NCBI GenBank assembly: GCA_028023455.1 | Contig: JAQFVV010006208.1 | Span: 8,168,963 to 8,232,962, forward strand | Direction: 5' to 3' | Source of the DNA: Epiperipatus broadwayi | Lineage: Eukaryota; Onychophora; Udeonychophora; Euonychophora; Peripatidae | DNA: 64,000 nucleotides | Part shown: piece by piece, positions 10,513-21,470 of the stretch | How positions within the stretch are numbered: position 1 is the first letter of the stretch | How the letters are laid out: every line of letters starts with the position of its first letter | Notes under the pieces: generated by a model | What the model saw: the letters and a program-made list of their open reading frames with translations, nothing else | Database searches by the model: none | What the model was told of the DNA's origin: nothing | Translations under genes and position numbers: made by a program

Positions 10513-10570
10513 ATAATCTGGATCAACTGATGATTGCTGGCTTAGCATGAAATACGTATATTGATTATTT
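10513..10570 (+). ncRNA. Hammerhead ribozyme, family B, compensated stem I
   Basis: AATCTGG, ATCAA, CTGATGA at 10526-10532, stem II TGCT/AGCA, GAA, ATACGTAT, A, then TTGAT. In stem I the usual ACCAA/TTGGT pairing has become ATCAA/TTGAT, a compensatory C-G to T-A change. It overlaps the start of the 157-bp tandem array. Confidence 0.7.
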
Positions 10571-10998
10571 ATCTTTTCCACATATATGTGTTCAAGTGTA
10601 TTAGTGTTATGAGATAGAGTGGAGAGTGGTGGTCGTGTGAAAGTCCACATTGTATACTTAGTGTATTCTAACTGTAAGGTGTGTAAATGATTGCTGGCTT
10701 AGCATGAAATACGTATATTGATTATTTATCTTTTCCACATATATGTGTTCAAGTGTATTAGTGTTATGAGATAGAGTGGAGAGTGGTGGTCGTGTGAAAG
10801 TCCACATTGTATACTTAGTGTATTCTAACTGTAAGGTGTGTAAATGATTGCTGGCTTAGCATGAAATACGTATATTGATTATTTATCTTTTCCACATATA
10901 TGTGTTCAAGTGTATTAGTGTTATGAGATAGAGTGGAGAGTGGTGGTCGTGTGAAAGTCCACATTGTATACTTAGTGTATTCTAACTGTAAGGTGTGT
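10531..10998 (+). repeat. Perfect 157-bp tandem repeat, three units
   Basis: Units start at 10531, 10688 and 10845 and are identical by eye apart from the last few bases of unit 3. The unit begins inside the hammerhead core (TGATTGCTGG). Units 2 and 3 are preceded by GTGTAAA and lack the 5' half of the ribozyme. Identity this high means very recent duplication or an assembly artefact. Confidence 0.9.
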
Positions 10999-11515
10999 GC
11001 GTATGTGTGCTTATAGCAATATATATATCATATCAATTCAACACAGAAATAATGATCAGAGGCGGATATTGTACATATATCGTTAGGATGTTGAATTCTT
11101 TCTGCTTTCATGAAATTATCAATAAGTTTAGTCTAGAATTATTATTTTTGACAATTTTTAAACTATCAGAAACTTTAAAATTGATTAGAAAGTGAAAATG
11201 AGATTTAATAATGCACCTTATTCTCTCAATTGAATTGCTATATAAATAATTATTTAATAGACATCGATATAGCTTTTACTATCTCGAGCAAGACTTTTAA
11301 ATCACAAAACAATCAGTTTTAATATTAAAACTTCCAGATGGTTTAAGATACTAGTATTTATTTTAAACTTGATAAATCTAGCTTTATCAAAATATTAAAA
11401 AGTTGGAAAAACGATTTTATTATAATGTTTAAGCAATTTCATATTCAAGAAATAAAAAAGACAACTAAATTATAAATAAAAGTAATTAATCATTAATAAC
11501 AAAAAAAAGTAAAAT
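10999..11515. other. AT-rich spacer, nothing recognised
   Basis: No coding motif. The 66-codon frame at 10995 overlaps the edge of the tandem array and is random in composition. Confidence 0.4.
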
Positions 11516-11528
11516 AATTCTTAAATTT

Positions 11529-11941
11529 CACATGATCACCATTACTTATGTTTAGTGGTTTAATACCAATCCTGCCTAATAGGATAGTGGTGGCTATGGT
11601 TATTAAAAAACCAAAGACACCAAAATGTATGGGTACTGAACTGAGTTCAGACCTATATGACTATATAAGCTAATGAGCTTGGATTGAAAATATTATAGTG
11701 TTTTGTAGTTAAGTAGAGATAAAAGGTGCCTGCTGGAGGGTTGCATTAGAGCCTAAGATCTAGGTGCAGTGCTCTCAGATCCAAGACTCCTCACTGACGA
11801 AGGCCATAAGCCAAAAACTAGTATGGCGATATTAAATCAGTAGGCACTAGATAGGGATTTTATGCACAAGCCTTCTGACATCCATTGATTACTCTGTCTT
11901 GCACTGAGTGGTACTACTGTATGGAGAGTTTTTCCTGTTTT
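11529..11941 (+). mobile_element. HHR-A element, near full length, 13-bp TSD
   Basis: This is the most complete single-orientation copy, 413 bp. It is flanked by AATTCTTAAATTT at 11516-11528 and 11942-11954 (perfect 13 bp). Order: TTTAGTGGTTTAATACC end, GGTGGCTATGG block, AGTTCAGACCTATATGAC block, GCTGGAGGGTTGCATTAGA, the hammerhead, GATTTTATGCACAAGCCTTC, and the end block CTACTGTATGGAGAGTTTT. No ORF is present. It must depend on another element for mobility. Confidence 0.85.
11775..11842 (+). ncRNA. Hammerhead ribozyme, family A
   Basis: CAGATCCAAGACTCCTCA, then CTGACGA, stem II AGGC/GCC around CATAA, then AAAA in place of GAAA, then ACTAGT and A. The G12 change probably inactivates it. Stem I downstream is GGCGATATT. 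Confidence 0.65.
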
Positions 11942-11954
11942 AATTCTTAAATTT

Positions 11955-12361
11955 CTAATTGTAGATATATTCTTCAAAAATACAATACCAATTTGCACAG
12001 AAAAGCAATTGAAAGAAACTTTTTAATCTATTATTAAGAAGACAATTATTTGATAAGAGTATTTCAAATAGCAGACCCCCCCTCATTCAATACTATATCA
12101 TAAAATATTAAAATTCAGTACATTAAAAGGCACACTGCATTTTCATATGTCCATATGACCATTTTTGGCAATTTGCAAAGTCTGTTACATCTTTCAACTT
12201 ATACTGAAATATATATCAATTCATCTTTCGTTTTCTAAGACTTCTATACTGAAATATATATATCAATTCATATTTCGTTTTCTAAGACTTCTTCATGAGA
12301 CGAATAGTAGTACTTTTAATATTTTTTCTTTTCTTTTATTTATTATTACTATCATTTATGT
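11955..12361. other. Spacer with 45-bp tandem duplication
   Basis: A block starting CTGAAATATATATCAATTCA is present twice, at 12204 and 12249. Otherwise AT-rich text with no recognisable feature. Confidence 0.5.
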
Positions 12362-12553
12362 TCTATATAATATTAATATCATCTATGTTCTTTATTACTT
12401 TTTGCAATGCTTTTTTTTATAACCCACTGACAGTTTCGATTGCCCTAGCAATCTTCTTCAGAACTTTGCTGGTGCAATCAAAACTGTCAGTGGATTGTAA
12501 GAAAGCATTGTAGAAAGTAATAGAGAACATAGATGATATTAATATTATATAGA
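12362..12553. repeat. Fold-back repeat carrying family C hammerhead-like core
   Basis: Arms at about 12362-12445 and 12466-12553 (text including AATATTAATATCATCTATG and its complement). The left arm, read minus, contains CTGAAGA and GAAAC around a GATTG/CAATC stem. Confidence 0.7.
12432..12461 (-). ncRNA. Hammerhead-like core, family C
   Basis: Minus strand: CTGAAGA, A, GATTG, CTAGGG, CAATC, GAAAC. The stem II pair GATTG/CAATC here corresponds to GACTG/CAGTC at 20222, a compensatory difference. The extra A after CTGAAGA and poor stem I pairing make activity uncertain. Confidence 0.45.
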
Positions 12554-13042
12554 TTTGGCAATGCAATAAGAAAGATATATTACTACTAATATATAATGGC
12601 ACCGATAATATAAGATGATGATAAAATAATTTGATGACTGTGACATCAAAAACAACATTTTAAACTACAAGAGAGAAAGCAATCATGAATTATTCCAAAA
12701 TACTATATTAAAAATGTTGAGAGCAGTCAAAACACCTATCATATGATTCCCATTATTTGACATTAACTTGATAATACATAATATTTTTTTAAAGCTACCT
12801 ACTATTTGTTTGACAGAAACATTTGGACACAGAACTGAATTTAAACATAGATGGTAAAAAGTTCCTCTATCATATTCTGCCATTTTTGTAATTATAATAA
12901 TATAATTTTAAAGATACAAATAATCTTATTAGGATTTATTCTACTACATTCTTATCTCATATAAATACAGTTTATCCAATCTGCTTTGAACACTTTTTAG
13001 TTAAAAATCTTTTAGTGTACATATATGCATACACAATCTTAT

Positions 13043-13070
13043 GTTTCGACTGTCCTGCAGTCTTCTTCAG
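13043..13070 (-). ncRNA. Hammerhead-like core, family C
   Basis: Minus strand: GGCT, CTGAAGA, A, GACTG, CAGGA, CAGTC? is read here as GACTG with CAGTC across a short loop, then GAAACATA. Five of seven stem I positions could pair (CTGGCT side with AGATTG). It lacks the canonical spacing between CTGAAGA and stem II. Confidence 0.45.
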
Positions 13071-13120
13071 AGCCAGTTTAATTTTTTTTTTGCTTTTAAA
13101 AAATTAATGTAAAAGTGGCT

Positions 13121-13148
13121 CTGAAGAAGACTGCAGGATGGTCGAAAC
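13121..13148 (+). ncRNA. Hammerhead-like core, family C
   Basis: CTGAAGA, A, GACT, GCAGGAT, GGTC, GAAAC. It is the mirror copy of 13043-13070 in the right arm of the same fold-back, with one G-T wobble in stem II. Confidence 0.45.
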
Positions 13149-13245
13149 ATAACTTTGTGTATGTATATATGTACAATAAAAGGTTTTTTCTAAAAAGTGT
13201 TCAAAGTAGAGTGGATAAATTGCATTTATATAAGATATTACAGCA

Positions 13246-13877
13246 AAATAAAGGAAGTGGTGAAATTGGTAATATTTCTTGTTTCACTGTAAATAATATG
13301 TAATATTAAATAAAACTACTGTTTAGTTTCATTTATTGACAAATAATTCAGAATTATGAAAGCATCATATAAACTAGATATTATAAAATATGTAAGGTTC
13401 TACTTTCAGTATAATTTATGCATGTGGTTGCATCTCTATTAATGAATTTTATTAAAATATACCTTTTTTTAATAATAAAAACCTATATGTGCAAAAATGT
13501 AAGGGTTTGTAACAGTAAATAGCACAATCATCAGCCACAGCTCTGAGTCTAAATTGTATAAGCATTAGATAATTAACTCAAGTCACAAGCACGTGTGGTT
13601 TCTAGCTACCCACTTACAGGTCAATAACCAGAGCAGAAATAGGCAGTACTTTCTGAGCAGAAGACTTCACAAGATATCATTTATCATACATTGTGCATTG
13701 AGTTATATCATTAAAAAAAAAAAATCAGAAGTCATTTATAATTGGGTGGAAATAGAAATTAAAACAGTTTAAAGCTACTATTTATTAATTAATAGTTTTA
13801 TAAACTGAACATTTATATCTAACTTTAACCAGAAAAAAATATGAGTAACTGGGAAAAAAAATTAACAAAATTTTAAT
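13246..13877. other. AT-rich spacer, nothing recognised
   Basis: Includes the sentence-like unique stretch around 13500-13680 with no repeat partner that I found in the window and no open frame of note. Confidence 0.4.
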
Positions 13878-13890
13878 AAAAGTTATGATG

Positions 13891-14210
13891 TTAAACCACT
13901 AAACATCACATGATCACCATCTCTTATGCTAGCACATAACTGTTATTAAACAAGCAAAACTCTCCATCCTGTGTCAACTAGAGTAATCAATGGAAGCCAG
14001 AAGGCACTAGATGGGGATTTTATGCTCAAGCCTTCTGGCATCCAACTGTTATTAAACAGGCAAAACTCTCCATTCTGTGCCAACCAGAGTAATCAATGGA
14101 TGCCAGAAGGCACTAGATAGGGATTTTATGCACAAGCCTTTCTGGCATCCATTGATTACTCTGGTTGGCACAGGGTGGCACTACTGTATGGGGAGTTTTG
14201 CCTGTTTAAT
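13891..14210. mobile_element. HHR-A fold-back without ribozyme, 13-bp TSD
   Basis: Composed of inverted pieces of the family A 3' part (ACAGGCAAAACTCTCCAT on the left, GGGGAGTTTTGCCTGTTTAAT on the right) plus an internal direct duplication. The ribozyme segment is absent. AAAAGTTATGATG flanks it at 13878-13890 and 14211-14223 (13 bp). Confidence 0.8.
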
Positions 14211-14223
14211 AAAAGTTATGATG

Positions 14224-14599
14224 ATATACCATGACAAAAAACATAGAAAGACTCATGTTGGTCATATCTGGGTTAGAGAATATAAAAGGCTCCATGTTAT
14301 TCTTGGTCGGTTAGATTAATGTCATTGTGGTAACTATGCAATATGACGTTTTCATGACTTAAAAAATAACATCAGAATTCGTACCAACAGTGAGAAAAAT
14401 CATCATTTGTCAAGAGTAAATATATTTAAATATTTATCAGCTAATTATGGTAAATATAATTTTAATATTTTTTTTATATTAAATAAATAAGCTTGGCATA
14501 AAAACATAGACTTTGTTAAAGGTATGGAGCAGAATATTAGACGTATAAATGAAAATCATCTAGTCGCAAAATTGTTCAAACAAGATCATTCATTACCAT
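14224..14599. other. Spacer, nothing firmly recognised
   Basis: Unique AT-rich text. A short frame with ...HRKTHVGHIWVREYKRLHV near 14235-14300 has no family I can name. Confidence 0.35.
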
Positions 14600-16400
14600 C
14601 CTTGTCAACCGTTATCAATCCACTGCAGGATATGTCTTCAAGTTCAGTCCATTTTCTCCAATCTTTAGTTTCTCTTCTCCACATCACCCCTGCAACCTTT
14701 TCTTATTTCATCCATCCATTTTACATGTGGTCTCTTTCTGGGTCTTTTACACTCTCTTGGAATCCAGTTTAGAATTTCAACTGTCTATCTATTATCATCT
14801 CTTCTGGCAATTTGTCCAGTTCAACATCAATTCAGTTTCTTAATTCTTTCGATGATGTCAGTAACATCTGATTGCTTTCCTACCCATGTATTTAGTATTC
14901 AATCTCTTTTTATTATTGCTATCATGCATCTGTATATATGTATTTGAGTGGTGCTTTTTTGTTAAGTTTCCAAGTCTCAGATCCATAAGTAAGAAGTAGT
15001 AAAACACATTTATTAAAAACCTTTTTCAAACACATAAACATATTTCCTTTTAATATTAAGTTATTTCTAACAAAAGCACTCCAACCCCTTTAATTCTATG
15101 ATCAAGTTCATCCATTATGTTTCCATCTGTAGTAATAATCTGATCAAGGTATTTGTAATTGTTAATTTCTTCTAACTCAACATTACCAATCTTTGTTTTC
15201 ATCTTTTGAGATAATCCAATAAACATTACTTTAGTCTTTCTAATATTTACTTTAATCCTATATTTTTACTTTCATCTGATAACTCTTGCAACATTTCCTG
15301 AAGTTCTGAAGCATTATTTGCAAAAACAACTACATTAATTGCAACATCTAAATGACTTAAATAATCTCCATTTACTTTTACTCCTTTAGTTTCCCATTTT
15401 AATCCACAAAATACTTCTTGCAGCACTGTTGTAAAATGTTTTGGAGATATAGAACCAACCTATAACACCGTCTTCTCAATGTTAATCTTCCTAGTATGAT
15501 TATATAATCTAACTGATAGTGTTGCAATTTTATAAATATTATTCACAATATGACAATATCCTGGGTCTAACTATACCTTGATGATCCAATGCTTTAATCA
15601 CTGAAGAAATGCTTGTAGAATCAAATGCCTTTTCACAATCTACAAATCCAAAGCATAATGACAACTCATTTTCATTAGTAGCTCCTATAACTTCTCTCAA
15701 TACTTGGATATGATCCATTGTATAACCACCTTTACATCCAGCTTGTTCTTTTGGTTGGTTGAAATCCAAGGTTCTCTGAAAATGAGTTGTATTATCTTGA
15801 TAAAAATTTTGTATAAAACTGATAGGTTTGAAATTTGCATATCTTCTTTATCACCTTTTAAAAATATTAATATTAATATTGCATTTTTCCAATCATCTTG
15901 TATATCTTTATCATTTTGACAATTGATATATAACTTTGCCAGCTTTTAAGCTATATAGTAATACCATCATTATCTGGAGCATTTCCCTTCTCATAAATTT
16001 AATTGCATGTCTCACTTTTTCATTTAAAATCCTGAGAAATTCAGGAGATATAATAGTTGTAGGAGGTAATTCTTTTTTATTACTACATAATTCTTGATAG
16101 AACTCTTCTACACATTTCATGATGTCATCTCTCTTTTTAATAATAGTTCCATATTTTTTAATTATTGCAGAAATAAGTTTACTAAAATTTTGTTTTAAAC
16201 TCTTGAGACTTTTATTCTCTTCTATAGCTTTCCTTGCTATTTCTCAATTACCCTTTCTTATATTATTATCAACTCTTTTTTGCACCCTTTTACAAAACTC
16301 AAGATATTCAATCATTCTTAATGCATCATTTTATATAACTTCATATTCCTTCTTTTCTTCATAAATCCTCTAGCCTCAGTAGAAATTTTATTGGTCTACA
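14600..16400 (-). pseudogene. RTE-type reverse transcriptase, heavily decayed
   Basis: The whole stretch aligns by eye with the copy at 4425-6148 on the minus strand, with many indels and stops. Surviving pieces include QVLREVIGATNENELSLCFG, then FVDCEKAFDS (motif A) around 15640, and a Val-Glu-Glu-Phe-Tyr-Gln-Glu-Leu piece near 16090. Unlike the first copy it continues 5' into the linker (to about 16400). The endonuclease is absent and the element is dead. Confidence 0.8.
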
Positions 16401-16555
16401 TACTGGACTTTTGATTCACTTGAAGACTGGGTCAACTTAAAATGGATCAATTAGCCAGGACAAATGCGTTCTAGAAGAGTTTGCTGGCCTGAAGCTCATC
16501 AAGTCCTAGCATAGCTTTGTTGCACTTTCTAAAAGTATATTAATTTGGGTATCAG

Positions 16556-16638
16556 ACATGCGAGCACCAGAATCAATCCTGGAACTCCTTAATCCCAAAT
16601 TGGATATTCTACCAACTATATCAATCTGTGCAGGGTGC
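16556..16638 (-). repeat. tRNA-like SINE head, second family, copy 1
   Basis: Minus strand: GATATAGTTGGTAGAATATC in the D-arm position and CAGGATTGATTCTGG in the T-arm/B-box position. It aligns with 23392-23465. It is too diverged to be a functional tRNA gene. Confidence 0.5.
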
Positions 16639-16639
16639 T

Positions 16640-17104
16640 TTTAATATAATTTTAATTTATATAAAAAAGATCCGTTAATGATGTCTTTTCTTTTTGGTAA
16701 CTCCGTTGCCTCTCCTTAATTTTGAACATCTTCATAGAAACAGTTTTAATTGGTAGTGAAAAACAAAACTGATAACTAATATATGCTTATATATTCATGA
16801 ACATAGTGTAAAAAACTGAAAGTACATTTTTATCCTGTTTAGCGCGGTCAATTGGTTTCCCACAATGCATTGTAAATCAAAAATTTTATATATAAAAAAT
16901 AAACAATTATAATGAATCCCTATAAAAAAATTAATTTATTACTTTAATTCAAAATATATAAAAATTTGATTAAAAAAATAAACCTGAAATTGAATAATTA
17001 ATTAATAAATAATCATTTTACTAAGCATTTTATTAAAAAAAATATTAACCTGCCAGTATATATACTATATAAAAACATTATATATATATTAATTGATAGT
17101 TGTT
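16640..17104. other. AT-rich spacer, nothing recognised
   Basis: Long A/T runs with no repeat or coding signal that I can support. Confidence 0.4.
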
Positions 17105-17207
17105 GTTTTTTTCCATGTGTCATAGCATCGGCTGGGATGCGAACCCACAACCGTCTGCAACCAACTACTTGCTTGCATGGCGGCTGTGATACCTCTCGGC
17201 TAACAAT
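17105..17207 (-). mobile_element. tRNA-derived SINE, subtype 1
   Basis: Minus strand: TAGCCGAGAGGTATC (A-box region), a class II-like variable region with GCAAGCAAGTAGTTGG, then GTGGGTTCGCATCCC (B box), the common tail GATGCTATGACACATG and an A run. The head resembles a Ser/Leu-type tRNA. It directly abuts the 5' end of an HHR-A copy, so target repeats cannot be seen. Confidence 0.8.
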
Positions 17208-17485
17208 GAGTTCAGACCTATATGACTATATAAGCTAATGAGCTTGGATTGAAAATATTATATTTTCAATATTAGACTCATGGTTTTGTAGTTAAGTAGC
17301 TGGAGGGTTGCATTAGATCCTAAGATCTAGGTGCAATGCTCTCAGATCCAAGGCTCCTCACTGACAAAGGCCCAGAAACTAGTCTGGGGATATTGGATGA
17401 GTAGGCACTAGATGGGGATTTTATGCACATCCATTGATTATCTGGTTTTACTGAGTGGGAATACTGTATGAAGAGTTTTTCTTAT
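17208..17485 (+). mobile_element. HHR-A element, 5' truncated
   Basis: It starts in the GAGTTCAGACCTATATGAC block next to the SINE and runs through the ribozyme to GTATGAAGAGTTTTTC. An internal duplication of AATATTATA text is present. No target repeat is seen. Confidence 0.75.
17341..17402 (+). ncRNA. Hammerhead ribozyme, family A, stem II deleted
   Basis: CAGATCCAAGGCTCCTCA, then CTGACAA, a shortened AGGCCC in place of stem II, GAA, ACTAGT, C, then TGGGGATATTGGATGAG. Stem I and the GUC cleavage triplet are perfect. The missing stem II arm should abolish activity. Confidence 0.65.
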
Positions 17486-18177
17486 ATAGTGAGAAAATAT
17501 TCCTGAATTACAATTCTTTAATATGAAGCATAAAGAAAAAAGAAAGTTATTAATTGCAAGGAAATCAAGTCACATGACAATTTAATAAGCTTGTACTACA
17601 TCTGTTATATAATGAATAGCTTGTTACTAACCACAATGTACATTTAAGTTTTTTTTTTTTTTAATTATTTTATTATCAAAGGTTTTTATTTTTGTAATAT
17701 CTAACCAATAAAAGTGAATTTTCTTTGCACTGGTTATTTTTTTAAAAATAGCACTTTGCAAATATATTTATTTTACATAAATGCAGTGAAAATTTGATAA
17801 AGAAATGTAATGTATGGTTGGTTGGTTGCTGGAGTTTTATTAATGTGCATGATTAAATCTTTTTTTTGTCAATACTGAAGAGATAATTTTTTATGTTTAT
17901 GATACAATTCATCATTATCAGAAACAAATTATGAGGTTATTGATTTTAAATTGGCAAATAAATATTTTTAACTTATGTTTATTAAGCTTTCATCATATAA
18001 AGTTGATTATTAACAGCATAATACACAAAATCATTTCCCCCCCCCTTTTTTCCCTCAAAATATTTTACAATTACAACTAATAATTGATTAATAGATTTTC
18101 TAGTTCAGTTCCTAACTGTATTTTAAACAGATGGTAATCAGCCCTTTATACATGTACTGCACTGCTATATTAAATCA
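17486..18177. other. AT-rich spacer
   Basis: Contains a C9/T6 homopolymer junction at about 18039-18054. A block with AACTGTATTTTAAACAGA (18110) has a related copy at 18455. Nothing else recognised. Confidence 0.4.
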
Positions 18178-18330
18178 ACATTGCTTTTGACGATTGTGAG
18201 AAAATCTTTGATCCAATGCACAGAATAAAGACTTTGAAAAGATCAGAATGGTCACCTTATCTTTGAAGCTAACTTCTCTTATATATGCCAATCTTAAATA
18301 ACTGGGAATAAGAGTGTGAAGATTTTATAT
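18178..18330 (+). pseudogene. Reverse transcriptase fragment, motif A region
   Basis: Broken plus-strand frames give a short piece reading Phe-Asp-Asp-Cys-Glu-Lys-Ile-Phe-Asp-Pro with IKTLK after it, then a Leu-Ile-Tyr-Ala-Asn-Leu-Lys piece. This parallels FVDYEKAFDS, IKALDHQG and the Asn-Ile-Tyr-Thr-Asn-Ala segment of the RTE copy at 4425-6148. It is too diverged to be the same subfamily. Confidence 0.4.
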
Positions 18331-20144
18331 TATTCACGTCATTGTCCTTCTTTTTTATTACATGTATTAACATGAAATCTTAACATTTCATGCATGTTAA
18401 TATTAAACATGTTAGAATTAATGTAGTTTACAAATAATTTGCTAGCACAGTTTCTAACTGCAATTTAAATAGAAGGTAATCAACCCTTTATGATTAATGT
18501 ATTTTTTGACACAAGTAAAATAACATTCATAAGAATTTTAATTCTTAAAATTAATAGAGTAAATATATTTTACCTAATGTAACCATTTTCAAATTAAATA
18601 TTAATACCCTTTGTTGTTGTACATGATTGCTATATCTGGAAGTGAAATTCTTGCTCATCAGACAACATGCAGTTTGAATGTCTCCCCTGGTAAAAACTTC
18701 AACCTACTACATTAAATTTTAGTATTTAATATCAATCTATAACAATTGATTGCATTATTAATATCATATTTACAAATTAACCAAATAAATAAGTGAATCC
18801 AAAGATATACAGAAAGGATAATATTGCGATTAGAGTGTGCAGTTTTTTCGTGCATACCGTGGAGAAACAGAGCCATGGAGTGGGATAGAATCTTGGTAGT
18901 TGCTAGTAGCAGACAATGTAAGCTAAATGGGCTTACGCATGGCAACCAGTGCCACCAAATGGGCAGCTTTGGTGCCAGCTAGTTGGTGGAATGTTCCTGT
19001 GCTTATGCATGGTGAATAGCACCACCTAATGGCTGGAACAAACATTGCTGCTTTTGGCCCCTACTGTGGATACTTCTGCATGTTTATGCAGAAACAGCGC
19101 CTCTAGTGGTGGGAGTACACTATCTCCACAACTACCTATAATAAAGATCTATATGACTTGTTCAGTCCCTAAACATTTGGAGGCAGGTTTTCTGCACTAG
19201 AAGCTTAAGGTATGCTCAGTGATGTCCATCACCAAGAGTAAAAGTCCATTCACAAAACATGAAGATTCTCCCCAAGAGTGAGTTCCTTTTTTACCACATG
19301 GCTGGCATATATTATTTGTCCAATTTCTTCTCTTCTAATTGGCTCCTATTTCTGATCCCACCAATAAGATAATTTATTTGTTGATGATACATCCTTGACT
19401 GAAGAATTTTACTTCTAATTAGTTCTATTGAACTTATATTTAGATTCCTGAATGGTTATTTCTGACTGAATCTGGAACTCATAATTATTTAATTATTGAT
19501 ATCTATATATAGTATGAAGGAATTTCGTAACTTATCTCTAGAAATTTAACTAATTATTATTTCACTCTACTTAGAAAATAATCTTTACTGATCTCATTTT
19601 ACTTTTTTATTTATTATTTAAATTTTCTAATGTTTAAAAAACTAGATTTTAATTTAATGAGTTTATATCTTTATGCACGTATATACATCATCATTTCACT
19701 TAATCATTTGATGTGTATGTATAAGAACATAGACACTTGCATAACAATGATCAAAGTACATTTTTGATTATCTATTGTACTTTTCTGCTTTGGTAGTTAT
19801 TAATGATGAAAGTATTTTTTACTTTGGATATGTCATAAATAAAGGCACTTTGGATATGTCATAAATGAAGGCACTAATTGTCTTGCAAGCACACTGGATG
19901 AAAACCAGATAAAATATATTAATTGTATTTTAATTCTATAGATGAAACATAGTTTGAACTCTATAGTTGAAACATAATACTGTATAATGAATAAATCTGT
20001 ACCGTATATTTTTAGCAACAATGTCGCCATTTTGAAAAAAAAAATTATAAAAAAAAAGTTTCTAATTTTTTTTGAAAACCATTGTAGTGATTAATGGATT
20101 ATAAATCAAAATAATGGGTACAAATTGATGATAATCACTATCAC
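18331..20144. other. Spacer with one less AT-rich block
   Basis: The segment 18941-19125 (text such as GCACCACCTAATGG and GCGCCTCTAGTGG) is richer in G and C than the surroundings and contains several GTGCCACC-like runs. I cannot identify it. A 20-bp tandem duplication (ACTTTGGATATGTCATAAAT) lies at about 19821-19866. No convincing ORF. Confidence 0.4.
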
Positions 20145-20445
20145 TAATCCTATCATTTCCAACCTCCTTAAACACTTCAACAATCCATCCTATTTTTTAT
20201 ATCAAAATGTTATTCTTACCATTTCGACTGTCATGCAGTCATCATCAGATTTTTTTACAATCCTATTTATTCTTACAGTTTCAACTGTCCTGCAATCATC
20301 ATCAGAGCTCTTTACAATTCTATTTATTCTTACAGTTTCGACTCTCCTGCAGTCATCATCAGAGCTGACAGTCGAAACTGTAAGAATACAGTTTTGATAT
20401 AAAAAATAGTATTGTTGAAGTGTTTAAGAAGATTGGAAATGATAT
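20145..20445. repeat. Fold-back repeat with tandem hammerhead-like cores
   Basis: Outer arms at about 20145-20222 and 20370-20445 (CCTTAAACACTTCAACAAT and its complement). Between them three 57-bp units start at 20222, 20279 and 20336, each with a family C core on the minus strand. Confidence 0.75.
20222..20361 (-). ncRNA. Tandem array of family C hammerhead-like cores
   Basis: Minus strand units: CTGATGA, T, GACTG or GATTG, a short loop, CAGTC or CAGTT, GAAA, then CTGTAAGAATAAATAG. The period is 57 bp. Stem II is GACTG/CAGTC in one unit and mostly wobble-paired in the next. ACTGTA could supply a short stem III and a GUA triplet. Stem I is weak, so I treat these as hammerhead-like only. Confidence 0.45.
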
Positions 20446-21083
20446 ATGTAAATACAGAAATATATACATAAGGAATAGAAGAAGAGAAAAATTATATCTT
20501 TAATCCTGACATAAAGATATATCATTACCTGGGGATAAAAATGTAATTGTATTAACTTTGCAATAAAAAAAAACATAATTGTCTTCTCCTGAAAGAAGAT
20601 ATTCCATTCTTTTTTGAAGCCTTAAAGGAACAGAAGGGGGCAAATTTCTTACATCTACTCTATAAATTCCTAACATAGTAACTGTACTTATCATGGAATT
20701 ATTCACATGGTAAATCACCAAAATGTAACAACCATTATGATGATTTCACTGGATTTTATCTTAAGATCAAATAAATTTTCTTCTCAATTAAGTTTTCTCA
20801 ATTGAGTTTATGTGAAGATAATATAAAAATATGTACATCTCATTTGAGAGTAATGATTCTCTTTTATATTTACAACCATGACAAATGAAAATAAATTATG
20901 TATTTCATTTCCTGGTGGCTGTAAAGTTGTAACCTATGGTAGCATTTGACACTTAAAGACAGAGTATTAAGAACCATTTGGTTATAAACCTAATAATGGC
21001 TTTTTTATTCAGCTATCCTACAACTGATAGAACATGATAAAAAATTACATGAATTGGAAGAGCTATTTAACATTAATAAGAGT
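20446..21083. other. AT-rich spacer, nothing recognised
   Basis: The minus-strand frame of 73 codons at 20500-20721 has no motif I know. No inverted repeats stood out. Confidence 0.4.
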
Positions 21084-21470
21084 ACCAAACTCTCCATACA
21101 GTAGTGCCACCAAGTGCAAGCTTTTGTAATCATGGGATGCAGGAAGATTTGTGCACAAAATCCCTATGTACTGCCTATTATTCCAACATCCCCAGATTAG
21201 TTTCTAGCTTGTGACTTTCATAAGAGAAGAACCTTGGATTTGAGAGCACTGCACCTAGACTTAGGATCTAATGCAACCCTCCAGAAGCCACCTTTTACCT
21301 ATTTGGTTAATTATAAAGCTCGGAGCCCAAAATAAAAACAGCATAATGTTTCCAACCCAAACTCACTGATTTGTATAGTTATACAGATCTGAACTCAGTT
21401 CAACATCCATACATTTTGGTATCTTTGATTTTTCAAAAACCTTAGTGACCAGTATCCCATGGCCAGGATA
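21084..21470 (-). mobile_element. HHR-A element, near full length
   Basis: Minus-strand copy with all blocks: AAACTCTCCATACAGTAG end at the left, ribozyme at 21183-21250, GGTTGCATTAGATCC, AGTTCAGATCTGTATAAC, and GGTCACTAAGG toward the right. Target repeats not evident. Confidence 0.8.
21183..21250 (-). ncRNA. Hammerhead ribozyme, family A, decayed
   Basis: Minus strand shows CAAATCCAAGGTTCTTCTC, a core changed from CTGATGA to TTATGA, stem II AAGTC/ACAAGCT, GAA, ACTAAT, C, TGGGGATGTTGGA. The core is broken. Confidence 0.6.

Larger units (their letters stand above)
10205..10660. mobile_element. HHR-B element pair, head to head
   Basis: The left arm (about 10240-10415, minus) is mirrored on the right (10425-10495 and 10510-10660, plus). 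Three hammerhead motifs lie within 240 bp. The right part is then amplified as a 157-bp tandem repeat. The outer right end reads GTCGTGTGAAAGTC, as in other B copies. Confidence 0.75.
12953..13245. repeat. Fold-back repeat carrying two family C cores
   Basis: Arms at about 12953-13077 and 13113-13245, with text such as TTGAACACTTTTTAG and its complement at the outer side and GGCTCTGAAGAAGACTGCAG at the inner side. The loop is a T/A-rich run of about 35 bp. Confidence 0.75.

Noticed and set aside
11000-11515. Host gene in the larger spacers
   Set aside because: Only short random frames; no homology I could recognise by eye.
14077-14319. 80-codon plus frame starting in an HHR-A copy
   Set aside because: Starts in repeat DNA; the second half has no recognised family.
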